Source: Streptomyces pinistramenti
GTDB taxonomy: Bacteria; Actinomycetota; Actinomycetes; Streptomycetales; Streptomycetaceae
DNA: 64,000 nt
Assembly (NCBI RefSeq): GCF_020564935.1
Contig: NZ_JAJCXB010000033.1
Location: 16,899-80,898 of the forward strand
Reading direction: 5' to 3'
Part shown: positions 8,560-17,083 of the stretch, piece by piece
Numbering within the stretch: the stretch's first letter is position 1
How the letters are laid out: every line of letters starts with the position of its first letter
Made by a program: the position numbers and the translations under genes
The notes under the pieces: generated by a model
What the model was told of the DNA's origin: nothing
The model's database searches: none
Seen by the model: only the letters and a program-made list of their open reading frames with translations

Positions 8560-9336
8560 CTACCGCGCGTCGCGGCCCTCGGCCTGCTCCAGCTTGCGCT
8601 GGAGGTGGTTCATGCCGCCGAGCCAGCGGTCGGGTTCGGCGGCGCGCGCGGTGTAGTAGCCGGCGACCTCCGGGTGCGGCAGGACCAGGAAGCGGCCCTC
8701 GTGCATCGCGGCGAACAGCGCGTCGGCGACGTCCGACGGTTCGACGGCGGTGGGGGTCAGCACGAGATCGCCCGCGGCGCCGGTGGCGGCCAGCATGTCG
8801 GTGCGTACGCCCTGCGGGCAGATCGCGTGCACGTCGATGCCGCGGTGCCGGTAGGTCAGCGACAGCCACTCGGCGAAGGCGTACGCGCCGTGCTTGGTGA
8901 CGCTGTACGGCGCCGCGTCGACCATGGTGAGCAGGCCCGCGGCGGACACCGTGGAGACGAACCGGCCGCTGCCGCGCGCCAGCCAGCCGGGCAGCAGCTC
9001 GCGCGCCGCCCGCACGTGCGCCATGACGTTGACGTCCCAGGCCAGCGCCCAGTCCTCGTCGGGCGCCTCGGGGCCGCCGCCGGTGCCGACCCCGGCGTTG
9101 GCGCAGAAGATGTCGACGGCGCCGCCGAGCGCCTCGCGCGCGGCGGGCACGATCGCGGACGCGTCGCCGGGCACCGCGACGGCGCCGATCTCCTGCGCGG
9201 TCCTGGCGGCCTTGGCCGCGTCGAGGTCGTTGACCACCACCCGGGCGCCTTCGGCGGCGAACCTGCGGGCCAGCGCCGCGCCGATCCCCCCGCCCGCTCC
9301 GGTCACGACGACGGCCTGGTCCCGTACGGCTTCCAC
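8560..9336 (-). CDS. SDR-family oxidoreductase
   Basis: A classical short-chain dehydrogenase/reductase of 258 residues. It has TGAGGGIG for NAD(P) binding near the N-terminus, CANAG in place of the usual NNAG, STVSAAG as the Ser region, and YSVTK as the catalytic Tyr-Lys pair. The GTG start at 9336 follows GGGAGAG. It is the first gene of a likely SDR-ligase-TetR operon, so it probably acts as a hydroxyacyl dehydrogenase in the same pathway. The exact substrate is unknown. Confidence 0.87.
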   Translation of the reverse strand: MEAVRDQAVVVTGAGGGIGAALARRFAAEGARVVVNDLDAAKAARTAQEIGAVAVPGDASAIVPAAREALGGAVDIFCANAGVGTGGGPEAPDEDWALAWDVNVMAHVRAARELLPGWLARGSGRFVSTVSAAGLLTMVDAAPYSVTKHGAYAFAEWLSLTYRHRGIDVHAICPQGVRTDMLAATGAAGDLVLTPTAVEPSDVADALFAAMHEGRFLVLPHPEVAGYYTARAAEPDRWLGGMNHLQRKLEQAEGRDAR

Positions 9337-9372
9337 GCTGGTCTCTCCCTCGGTCGCTCTCGGCTCGCCCCG

Positions 9373-9392
9373 CAGACTAACCAGTCGGTATG
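9373..9392. promoter_or_regulatory. Operator-like box ahead of the SDR-ligase-TetR operon
   Basis: Read on the minus strand, this contains CATACCGACTGGTTAG. The first ten bases match the palindrome at 3738-3757 exactly, although the second half is degenerate. It sits about 40 bases before the SDR start. Sharing with the dehydrogenase operon supports one regulator for both. Confidence 0.55.
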
Positions 9393-9501
9393 TCGGAAAG
9401 GAAGAGCCCCGGGCACCGGCGGCCGGGATCGTTCCCCGGCGGGCCCCTGAGCGTTAGCGTGCGCACGGCACGTCGTTCCCACCGATCACGGAGGTGCGCA
9501 G

Positions 9502-10773
9502 ATGGCCCTGTCGCGACGCGTTCTGCTCGGACGGCTGGCGGCGACCGGAGCGGCCGCAGCCGCGGTCGGCACGGGCGCCGGCCCGGCCCGCGCCGCGCGG
9601 CGGCCCCCCGGCGGCCGGACGGTACGCACCGGCTTCGACCGGCTGGCCGCCGACGGCTACCGGCTCCTGGACGGGCAGCGGACCGGCATCGTCACCAACC
9701 CCACCGGTGTCACCCCGGACCTGCGGCACATCGTGGACGTCATGCACGCCGACGACCGGGTACGGCTGACCGCCGTCTTCGGCCCCGAGCACGGCTTCCG
9801 CGGCACGGCGCAGGCGGGCGGCTCGGAGGGCCGCCACGACGACCCGGCGACCGGCCTCCCCGTCTACGACACGTACGACAAGAGCGGCCGGGAACTCGCC
9901 GGCATCTTCACCGAATCCGGCGTGGACACCGTGGTGTTCGACATCCAGGACGTCGGCGCGCGCTTCTACACCTACATCTGGACACTGTACGACTGCATGG
10001 TGGCCGCGGCCCTGGCGGGCAAGCGGTTCGTGGTGCTGGACCGGCCCAATCCGGTCACCGGGCGCGCGGCCACAGGACCGGTGCTCGACCCGGCCTACGC
10101 CTCGTTCGTCGGCCGCGCGCCGATCGCGCAGGCGCACGGGATGACGGCGCTGGAGCTGGCCCTGCTCTTCAACGGCCGGTTCGTGCCGAAGGCCGCCGGG
10201 CGGCCGGTGCGGCTGGAGACCGTCTCCATGACCGGCTGGCGGCGCGGTGACTTCTTCGACGCGACGGGGCTGCCGTGGGTGCCGCCCAGCCCCAACATGC
10301 CCACCGCGGACACCGCGCTGGCCTACGCGGGCACCTGCCTCTTCGAGGGCACCAGCCTCTCCGAAGGGCGCGGCACCACCCGGCCGTTCGAACTCCTGGG
10401 CGCGGACGGCATCGACCGCAGGTGGGCCGAGGCGGTGAACGCGCTCGGGCTCGCCGGGGTCCGCTTCCGGGAGGCGTACTTCGCGCCGACGTTCTCCAAG
10501 TTCGCGGGGAAGACCATCGGCGGGGTCCAACTGCACGTCCACGACCGGGAGTCGTTCGACCCGGTCCGCACCGGCATCGCGCTGCTGGTCACCGCGAAGC
10601 GGGTGTGGAGCGGCTTCGCCTGGCTCCCGGACCACATCGACCGGCTGACCGGCTCGGCGCAGGTACGGACGATGATCGACGCGGGCGCCGGCACCGACGA
10701 CGTGGTCGCGGCCTGGCAGCAGGACCTGGCCCGCTTCCGGGTCGTGAGGACCCGCTGTCTGCGCTACCGCTGA
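9502..10773 (+). CDS. DUF1343 protein, NamZ-like exo-N-acetylmuramidase
   Basis: 423 residues with an N-terminal export signal containing SRRVLLGR and an Ala-rich hydrophobic stretch. This could be Tat- or Sec-dependent, with cleavage near PARA. The body carries DUF1343 hallmarks: VTNPTGV, FGPEHGFRG, DTVVFDIQDVG, DRPNPV and FEGTSLSEGRGTTRPFE. Characterised members (NamZ) release terminal N-acetylmuramic acid from peptidoglycan fragments, so secreted or surface cell-wall recycling is likely. The start at 9502 follows GGAGGTG. The gene stands alone. Confidence 0.88.
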   Translation: MALSRRVLLGRLAATGAAAAAVGTGAGPARAARRPPGGRTVRTGFDRLAADGYRLLDGQRTGIVTNPTGVTPDLRHIVDVMHADDRVRLTAVFGPEHGFRGTAQAGGSEGRHDDPATGLPVYDTYDKSGRELAGIFTESGVDTVVFDIQDVGARFYTYIWTLYDCMVAAALAGKRFVVLDRPNPVTGRAATGPVLDPAYASFVGRAPIAQAHGMTALELALLFNGRFVPKAAGRPVRLETVSMTGWRRGDFFDATGLPWVPPSPNMPTADTALAYAGTCLFEGTSLSEGRGTTRPFELLGADGIDRRWAEAVNALGLAGVRFREAYFAPTFSKFAGKTIGGVQLHVHDRESFDPVRTGIALLVTAKRVWSGFAWLPDHIDRLTGSAQVRTMIDAGAGTDDVVAAWQQDLARFRVVRTRCLRYR

Positions 10774-10896
10774 CCCCACATCACCGTGCCGTGACCCGGC
10801 CGGCAGGTCTGCCGGTGATGCCGCCCCCCGGCACCCGCCTTCGTCTCACATAACAGGACGAGCCATTCCATCTATTGACTGCGCCGCACACCGGCC

Positions 10897-12249
10897 ATGA
10901 GCATGCCGCTCGTGCGAACTGATGCGACACCAGCGAAGACAGCGCCGGGAGCGGCGGATACGGCGGCCGGCGAGGAGGCCGGCAGCAGCGAGAGTCTGCG
11001 CCGGGTGGCCGTGGCCTCCTTCATCGGGACGGCCATCGAGTTCTACGACTTCTACATCTACGGCACCGCCGCCGCACTCGTCCTGAACCAGGCGTTCTTC
11101 CCGACCCTCGACCCGGTGAACGCCACCCTCGCGTCGTTCTCCACCTACGCGGTGGCGTTCGCCGCCCGGCCGCTCGGTTCGCTGGTCTTCGGGCACTTCG
11201 GCGACCGCATCGGCCGCAAGTCGGTGCTGGTCGTCTCGCTGCTGATGATGGGCCTTTCCACCGCGTTCGTCGGCCTGCTCCCCGGCTACGGCACGCTGGG
11301 CATCTGGGCTCCGCTGCTGCTGATCCTGCTGCGCTTCGTGCAGGGCATCGGCCTGGGCGGCGAGTGGGGCGGTGCGGCACTGCTGGCGGTCGAGCACGCG
11401 CCGCGCAAGCGCCGCGGGCTGTACGCCGCCTTCCCGCAACTCGGCCCGTCCGTCGGGTTCTTCGCGGCGACCGGGGTGTTCTGGGCGCTGTCCGCGGGGC
11501 TCGACGACGCCGCGTTCCGCTCGTGGGGCTGGCGGGTGCCGTTCCTGCTGTCGTTCCTGCTGGTCGGCGTGGGCCTGTTCGTCCGGCTGAAGATCAGCGA
11601 GACGCCGGTCTTCACGAAGGTGCTGGACGCGCAGGAGGCGAGCCGGGCCCCGGCCCTCGACGTGTTCCGGCGGCATCCGCGGGAACTCCTCCTGGGCGCC
11701 GGCGGCATGATCATCGCGTACGGCCTCTTCTACACCGCGACCACCTACTGCCTCTCCTACGCCACCGGCACCCTCGGCGTCTCCCGCAACACCATGCTCG
11801 GCCTCTCCCTGGTCGCCTGCCTCTTCCTGGCGGCCGGCACCTGGCTCGCCGCGACCCGCTCGGACGCCGCGGGGCGCCGCAAGCTGATCCTCGCGGGCAC
11901 CGGCCTGGCCGTGGTGTGGGGTCTGGTCCTCTTCCCGCTGCTGGACACCGGGCAGCCGGTGCTGATCGCCCTCGGCATCGGCGGCGCACTGTTCTGCATG
12001 GGGGTCGTGTACGGGCCGATGGGCGCCTATCTGCCCGAGCTGTTCGGCCCGACCGTGCGGTACTCGGGCGCCTCGCTCGCCTACAACCTGGGCGGCGTGC
12101 TGGGCGGCGCGGTCGCGCCGCTGTTCGCCACCCGGCTCCAGTCGGCGTTCGGTTCCGCGTCGGTGGGCTGGTACGTCAGCGCGATGGCCGTGATCTCACT
12201 GCTGTGTGTGCTGGCGCTGCCCGAGACCCGGGAACGCGAACTGGCCTGA
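10897..12249 (+). CDS. MHS-type MFS metabolite:H+ symporter
   Basis: 450 residues with about 12 membrane helices after a polar N-terminus of about 40 residues. The helix-1 motif FIGTAIEFYDFYIYGTAAAL is the mark of the metabolite:H+ symporter (MHS) group, which includes shikimate, proline/betaine and alpha-ketoglutarate carriers. The loop 2-3 motif GHFGDRIGRKSVL and the loop 4-5 motif GEWGGAALL are also visible. The substrate is uncertain. A good ribosome-binding site is not evident before ATG 10897. The operon ends at the terminator at 12253. Confidence 0.88.
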   Translation: MSMPLVRTDATPAKTAPGAADTAAGEEAGSSESLRRVAVASFIGTAIEFYDFYIYGTAAALVLNQAFFPTLDPVNATLASFSTYAVAFAARPLGSLVFGHFGDRIGRKSVLVVSLLMMGLSTAFVGLLPGYGTLGIWAPLLLILLRFVQGIGLGGEWGGAALLAVEHAPRKRRGLYAAFPQLGPSVGFFAATGVFWALSAGLDDAAFRSWGWRVPFLLSFLLVGVGLFVRLKISETPVFTKVLDAQEASRAPALDVFRRHPRELLLGAGGMIIAYGLFYTATTYCLSYATGTLGVSRNTMLGLSLVACLFLAAGTWLAATRSDAAGRRKLILAGTGLAVVWGLVLFPLLDTGQPVLIALGIGGALFCMGVVYGPMGAYLPELFGPTVRYSGASLAYNLGGVLGGAVAPLFATRLQSAFGSASVGWYVSAMAVISLLCVLALPETRERELA

Positions 12250-12252
12250 GCC

Positions 12253-12294
12253 GGACGGCTCCCCGTACGGATCCGCCCGTACGGGGAGCCGTCC
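12253..12294. terminator. Strong bidirectional hairpin terminator
   Basis: A perfect 18-base stem (12253-12270 with 12277-12294) with a 6-base loop separates the convergent MHS transporter and penicillin-acylase-family genes. Confidence 0.9.
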
Positions 12295-12299
12295 CGTTC

Positions 12300-15119
12300 C
12301 TACCGGTGCGAGGGGAATTCCACGACCTGCTGGTAGGTCGGCCGGTTCTGCCAGCTGATGGCGTCGTGGGTGAGGCCGCCCACCGCACGCTGGACGATGG
12401 AGTCCGCGCACCACTGGTCGCCTGCCTTGCAGCCGTCGTCGCCCGGGTAGACCTGCTCGGCCGTCCTGCCGCTCGCCTGCCTGAGCGTGTCCAGCAGGGT
12501 GTCGCGGCAGGCGGCGAGGTCGCCGTTGCCGCAGTACGGCTCGGCGAGCGGGCCCTGGACCTTGTCGCCGAGCACCGCGCGCAGGTCCTTGTCGGCGTAG
12601 CTCCACCAGCCGTACTGGAACGCCGATCCGGCGTGCGCGCCGGTCGGTCCGTGGCCCGCCGACGGCGACTCGTCGATGGCGAGGTTGGCGCCCAGCGCGT
12701 CGTAGAGGTCGCCGCCGAGGCCCGGCTTGAAGGCGCCCTCGATCATCAGCGGCCACCAGGCGTCCATCAGCCGTACGGCGTCGGGGTGGGTGTAGGTGTG
12801 CGAGCCGGCGCTCGTCTCGCGGCGCTGGGCGCCGTCCTTGCGCCAGGAGTCCAGCTGCTGCACCGCCGTCTTGAGCTTCGGATCGGTGATCGGCTTGCTG
12901 TTCAGCACCCGCAGGAGCTGTGGCAGTACGTCCTCGCCGCGCAGGTCGGTGACGGCGGCCTCGGACATCGCCCGGGTCAGCGCGGCGCGCGTGACGCCGC
13001 CCTCCTTGGTGAGGGCTGCGACCCGGTCGTCGAGCAGGTCGGCGCGGTGCACCGAGCCGTTGCCGAAGCCCGCCGAGTCGTAGTCCTTGGCCTGCTTGTT
13101 GTTCCAGGAGATGTAGTAGTCCTGGTTCACCGACTGGGGGTGCTGGCCGGGCGGTGTGTAGTCGGTGGTGTTGGCCTTGGGGTCGTAGCCCCGCCACTCG
13201 TACTTCGGGTCCGCCTTGATGGGCAGCGCCGGGTCGACGTCCGGGTTGCGGACCGGGTTGAGGCCGCTGTTGTAGTAGGCGATGTCGCGGGAGTCGGCGT
13301 AGAACCAGTTGAAGGCGTAGCCGATGTGCTGGGCCGCCTTCTGGAAGGTCGCCGCGTCGCGGACGTACGAGGGGTCGTTGAGCATCTGGAAGCCGATGAT
13401 GGAGTCGGCTTCGTGGCGGTAGGTGCTGCGCAGCGCCGTGTAGGCGACGGGCTTGCCGCCGATGGTGGCGCGGTGCGTGACGGTGCCGTACTTGGTGCGG
13501 AAGACCTGCATCCGGTACGAGCCGGCGGCGGTCGGGTCGGCGATGGTCGGCTTCCAGGAGTTGGTGCGCTCCAGCTTCTCCATCGGGACGCACGCGCCGT
13601 GGTAGCGGTAGGAGGTGGACTCCTTGGTGGCCGGTGAGCCGTCCTTGTTGCACAGGTCGACGGCGTAGGTGTCGGTGATGTCCTGGCCGGCCGATGTGGC
13701 GCTCCAGGCGTAGTCCTGGCCGCGGCCGAGCTGGACGTACATGCCGACCCCCGCGAAGGACGCGCCGCGGGCGCTGATGCCGGGGCCCTGGATCTCCTGG
13801 AGCATCAGCAGCTGCGGGGCGAAGTAGCCGGTCTGCGGGCCGAAGACGGCGACGGGATGGCCGCTCGCGGTGTGCTTGCCCGACACCAGGAGCGCGTTGG
13901 ACATACCGCGGTGCTGGGTCGGGTCGAAGCTGCCCTTGGGCAGTACCCCGTCCTTGAACATCCCTTCCAGCTTGCGGTACTTCTGCGGCGCCTTGACCGG
14001 GTGCTGTGCGGGCTTCTTGTCTCCGGCCGCTCCGGTGCGGTCGAAGACCAGCGGTTCGGAGGTGACCGAGTCCGCGTCCGGCAGCGCGGTGCCCTGGGCC
14101 TTGGACGGCTTGACCGCATACGGGAAACTCTGGCCGTCGTGCAGGGTCTTGGCGGCCTCGGGGTCGTTGCGCTCCCGGAAGGACTCCCAGACCTCGGTGC
14201 CCTTCGTGACGCCGTACTTCTGCTGGGCGGAAAGCAGCGCGAGGGCGGACGGGACCTCACCGCCGCCGCCGTTGCCGAACAGGCCGCCGACGACGGAGGC
14301 CAGCGAGATCAGGTCGGTGAGCTTGAACGGCGCGATCTCACCGGCGTTGGTGATCGCGTCGACGTGTCCGGTCAGGACGTACTCGCCGGGGAAGTAGCGG
14401 CCGTTCTTGGACTGTTCGCGGTAGGCGTTGATGCCGTCGACGTACGCCTGGGCGTCGTCCATGGCCTGCTTGCCGCGGGCTCCGTTGGTGTCGCGGATCC
14501 GGTCCACCTGGGCCTGGAGGTCGGCCTCGGTGTACGGGGCCTGCGGCCAGAACTGCTGCTCCAGGCCCTGGTTGGCGAGGGCGCCGCCGGCGAAGGAGGT
14601 GAGTTCGCCGCGGCCGATGTGGCGGAAGAGGTCCATCAGCCAGAGGCGGTCCTGGCCCGCGGCGTAGCCCGCGCCGTACTCGGTGCCGTACCGGGTGGTG
14701 CCCTTGATGTGCGGGACGCCGGTCTTCTTGTCCCGGGTGATCGTCACGTCGTCGCGCGGTGCGGTGACCTTGGCGACCTGGTCCTTCGGGACGCCGAAGG
14801 AGGCGTCGTTGAAGAAGTCGGTGAGGGTGTCGTCGGTGAGCGACTGGTAGCCGCTCGCCAGGGCGCCGTACGGGGCGAGTTGGTCGGTGGAGTGCGCGGG
14901 GTGGGTGCCGAAGACCTTGCCGGCGAGGATCTCGGCCAGGGTCGCGTTGCCGTTGGCGCCGGGCGGCAGGATGTCGGCGCACTGGCCCTGGCAGTAATCG
15001 GTGGTGCCGGTCGGTCCGTCGGCCGCGGCCGCGGTGGGGGGCGGTGCCAAGAACGTGGCACCCAGGGCGAACAGGGCTGCCGCGGCGGCGGTCCTGAGCC
15101 TTCCGGTACGTCGTCGCAT
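12300..15119 (-). CDS. Secreted penicillin acylase family protein (Ntn hydrolase)
   Basis: About 939 residues. It is a precursor of a heterodimeric N-terminal-nucleophile amidase that would autocleave. There is a signal peptide at residues 1-34 (Arg-rich start, hydrophobic core, TAAAA). Ser407 in the segment HRGMSNALLVSGKHTASG matches the nucleophile Ser of the family (the usual form is SNNW.VSG..TASG), giving an alpha chain of about 370 residues and a beta chain of about 530. Family members cleave penicillins, acyl-homoserine lactones or lipopeptides, so the substrate is open. I chose ATG 15119 because GAGGAGCAGGA precedes it. An ATG at 15155 has no such site. Confidence 0.88.
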   Translation of the reverse strand: MRRRTGRLRTAAAAALFALGATFLAPPPTAAAADGPTGTTDYCQGQCADILPPGANGNATLAEILAGKVFGTHPAHSTDQLAPYGALASGYQSLTDDTLTDFFNDASFGVPKDQVAKVTAPRDDVTITRDKKTGVPHIKGTTRYGTEYGAGYAAGQDRLWLMDLFRHIGRGELTSFAGGALANQGLEQQFWPQAPYTEADLQAQVDRIRDTNGARGKQAMDDAQAYVDGINAYREQSKNGRYFPGEYVLTGHVDAITNAGEIAPFKLTDLISLASVVGGLFGNGGGGEVPSALALLSAQQKYGVTKGTEVWESFRERNDPEAAKTLHDGQSFPYAVKPSKAQGTALPDADSVTSEPLVFDRTGAAGDKKPAQHPVKAPQKYRKLEGMFKDGVLPKGSFDPTQHRGMSNALLVSGKHTASGHPVAVFGPQTGYFAPQLLMLQEIQGPGISARGASFAGVGMYVQLGRGQDYAWSATSAGQDITDTYAVDLCNKDGSPATKESTSYRYHGACVPMEKLERTNSWKPTIADPTAAGSYRMQVFRTKYGTVTHRATIGGKPVAYTALRSTYRHEADSIIGFQMLNDPSYVRDAATFQKAAQHIGYAFNWFYADSRDIAYYNSGLNPVRNPDVDPALPIKADPKYEWRGYDPKANTTDYTPPGQHPQSVNQDYYISWNNKQAKDYDSAGFGNGSVHRADLLDDRVAALTKEGGVTRAALTRAMSEAAVTDLRGEDVLPQLLRVLNSKPITDPKLKTAVQQLDSWRKDGAQRRETSAGSHTYTHPDAVRLMDAWWPLMIEGAFKPGLGGDLYDALGANLAIDESPSAGHGPTGAHAGSAFQYGWWSYADKDLRAVLGDKVQGPLAEPYCGNGDLAACRDTLLDTLRQASGRTAEQVYPGDDGCKAGDQWCADSIVQRAVGGLTHDAISWQNRPTYQQVVEFPSHR

Positions 15120-15363
15120 TCCTGCTCCTCGAAGGGGGTTCCCCCTGCTCTTCAAGAGCTCGGGGAAGAGTGCGCCGGACGTTACCGCCGGTTACTCGCC
15201 ACCGGAAGATGAACAACAGTCACGTTTTCCCCCTCCCCCCACAGGGACACCCGCGACGCCCCGATCCCGCTCTCGCCCGAAACCGCAAGAAAATTCGATG
15301 GATCCAGTCGGCGGTCCGGTACGTCCATTCCCTGTCCAGTCGGGTCCTCCCCACGGAGGTGGG

Positions 15364-16002
15364 ATGAAATTGGCCGGTTTCAGAGCTCTCGCGGAACAGG
15401 TCCGCAATCCGCGACTCGTCGCGGCCCAGCGGCGAACCGCCCTGCGCAAGTGCCTGGAGCGCTTCGCCCCTTACGGGCACCGCGCGACCTGGCACCATCT
15501 GTGCACACGGGCCGGGATCACCCCCCAGGACCGTGACCCCGACCCGGAACGGCTGATGGCCGCGCTCGCCGAGCTGGAGGAGGCACGCACCCTCTGGCTG
15601 GCGTACGAGGCGCAGTTCGCCACCCGGCGCAGGCGGGAGAAGCACGACGGCATCCGGCAGCCCAGCGCGATCGACGACTGGCACCGGCGCACCTGGGGCG
15701 GCTGCGACATCGTGCCCTGCGCCGCGCCGCACCGGCACCCGGCCGCCCGGCTCGCCGTCGTGCTGCACAGCATGATCACGGCGATGGAGTCCGGCAGGCC
15801 ACGGCGGAACTGCCCGGTGTGCGGCGGCAGCCGCTTCAACTGGCGTACGGACACCACTGGTTGCCCCGAGGCCGGCCCCGTGTGCGGCGGCTGCGGAGTG
15901 GTCGCCCCGGCCGGCATCCTCACCCGCGAGGCACTGACCGCCGCCGGTCCGGGCGACGACGCGGCCGCGGCCGGACGGCTCCCGGCGTACGCGGCGGCCT
16001 GA
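15364..16002 (+). CDS. Hypothetical protein with a C-terminal zinc-ribbon-like segment
   Basis: A basic, soluble protein of 212 residues. The N-terminal 80 residues are predicted helical (KLAGFRALAEQVRNPRLVAA). The C-terminal part has paired cysteines: NCPVCGG at about 150 and VCGGCGVV at about 177, spaced like a rubredoxin-type zinc ribbon. I do not recognise a characterised family. GGAGGTG lies just before ATG 15364, which decides the start. An ATG at 15298 lacks a comparable site. It is monocistronic between the divergent acylase gene and the BKACE gene. Confidence 0.65.
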   Translation: MKLAGFRALAEQVRNPRLVAAQRRTALRKCLERFAPYGHRATWHHLCTRAGITPQDRDPDPERLMAALAELEEARTLWLAYEAQFATRRRREKHDGIRQPSAIDDWHRRTWGGCDIVPCAAPHRHPAARLAVVLHSMITAMESGRPRRNCPVCGGSRFNWRTDTTGCPEAGPVCGGCGVVAPAGILTREALTAAGPGDDAAAAGRLPAYAAA

Positions 16003-16137
16003 CCGGGGCACGGCAGGGACGGCCGACGTGCCCTCTGCGGGCGGGCGCGCCCGTCCGGGCGGCACGGTCCGCCCGGGGCGGCCGGTTCCGTCGGACGGCC
16101 GGGCGCCGTTGTCAGACCCTTGCGGCACTATCGAGGC

Positions 16138-16878
16138 ATGATGCAAGCCTGTCTCAACGGGCCCCGGACCGCGGCGGATTCCGGAGCGGTCCCCCTGTCG
16201 CCCGCCGCGCTCGCCGAGGCCGCGCGGCGCGCCGTCGCGGCCGGCGCCGAGGACGTCCATGTCCACCCCAAGACCCCCTGCGGCACGGATTCCCTCTCGC
16301 CGCGCGTCCTCGCCCCGGTACTGGAGGCGATACGCGCGGCGGTCGACGTACCGGTGGGGGTGACGACGGGGGCGTGGGCCGAGCCGGATCCCGCCCGCCG
16401 GGTGGCGCGCATCCGGGCGTGGACGGCGCTGCCCGACCACGCGTCGGTGAACTGGCATGAGCCGGGCGCCGATGAGGTGGCCGCCGCTCTGCTGGCGCGC
16501 GGCATCGGCGTCGAGGCCGGCGTGTGGTCCGGCACGGCGGGAGCGGAGCACTTCGCCCGCTCCGCGCTGGCGCCGCGGGTCCTGCGGGTGCTGGCCGAGG
16601 TGACCGACACGGACCCCGCGTCGGCGCCCCGGACCGCACAGGCGCTGCTGGCGGCCCTGGCGGGCATACCGCACGGCCGCCCGGTGCTGCTGCACGGCTG
16701 GGACGGCGGGGCCTGGCCGGTACTGCGACTGGCCTGCCGCCTCGGCCTGGCCACCCGCATCGGGATCGAGGACACCCTGCTGCTGCCCGACGGCGCCCCC
16801 GCGACCGACAACGCTCAACTGATCGTTTCCGCACAGCAGTTGGCGTATGTCACCGCCGGTGAGGGCGGACGAGGCTGA
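16138..16878 (+). CDS. BKACE (DUF849) beta-keto acid cleavage enzyme family
   Basis: About 246 residues. BKACE enzymes condense a beta-keto acid with acetyl-CoA to give acetoacetate and a new CoA ester, using Zn2+. The features seen are an N-terminal ACLNGPRT segment, the His pair in DVHVHPKTPCG (about 42-52), SVNWHEPGA, and GIEDTLLLPDG near the end. This is shorter than the 270-300 residues of 3-keto-5-aminohexanoate cleavage enzyme but matches the compact actinobacterial form. ATG 16138 follows GAGG. The beta-keto acid used cannot be inferred. Confidence 0.8.
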   Translation: MMQACLNGPRTAADSGAVPLSPAALAEAARRAVAAGAEDVHVHPKTPCGTDSLSPRVLAPVLEAIRAAVDVPVGVTTGAWAEPDPARRVARIRAWTALPDHASVNWHEPGADEVAAALLARGIGVEAGVWSGTAGAEHFARSALAPRVLRVLAEVTDTDPASAPRTAQALLAALAGIPHGRPVLLHGWDGGAWPVLRLACRLGLATRIGIEDTLLLPDGAPATDNAQLIVSAQQLAYVTAGEGGRG

Positions 16879-17083
16879 CGCGGCCGCCGCGGAACCGGGC
16901 CCCGCCCACGCTCCGGCGCCGCCGCCGGACGGCATCCGGGCGGCCGTTCCCCACGCCCCGGCGCGGCCTTTACGATCTCGCCGGGAACTGAAACAACTGT
17001 TCACGGGCCGTCCCTCGCCGGCGGCGGCCCGACCGCCGGTGCGGCAGCAGGGCCGTACGGGCACGCACGAGAGGGTGAAGTCC

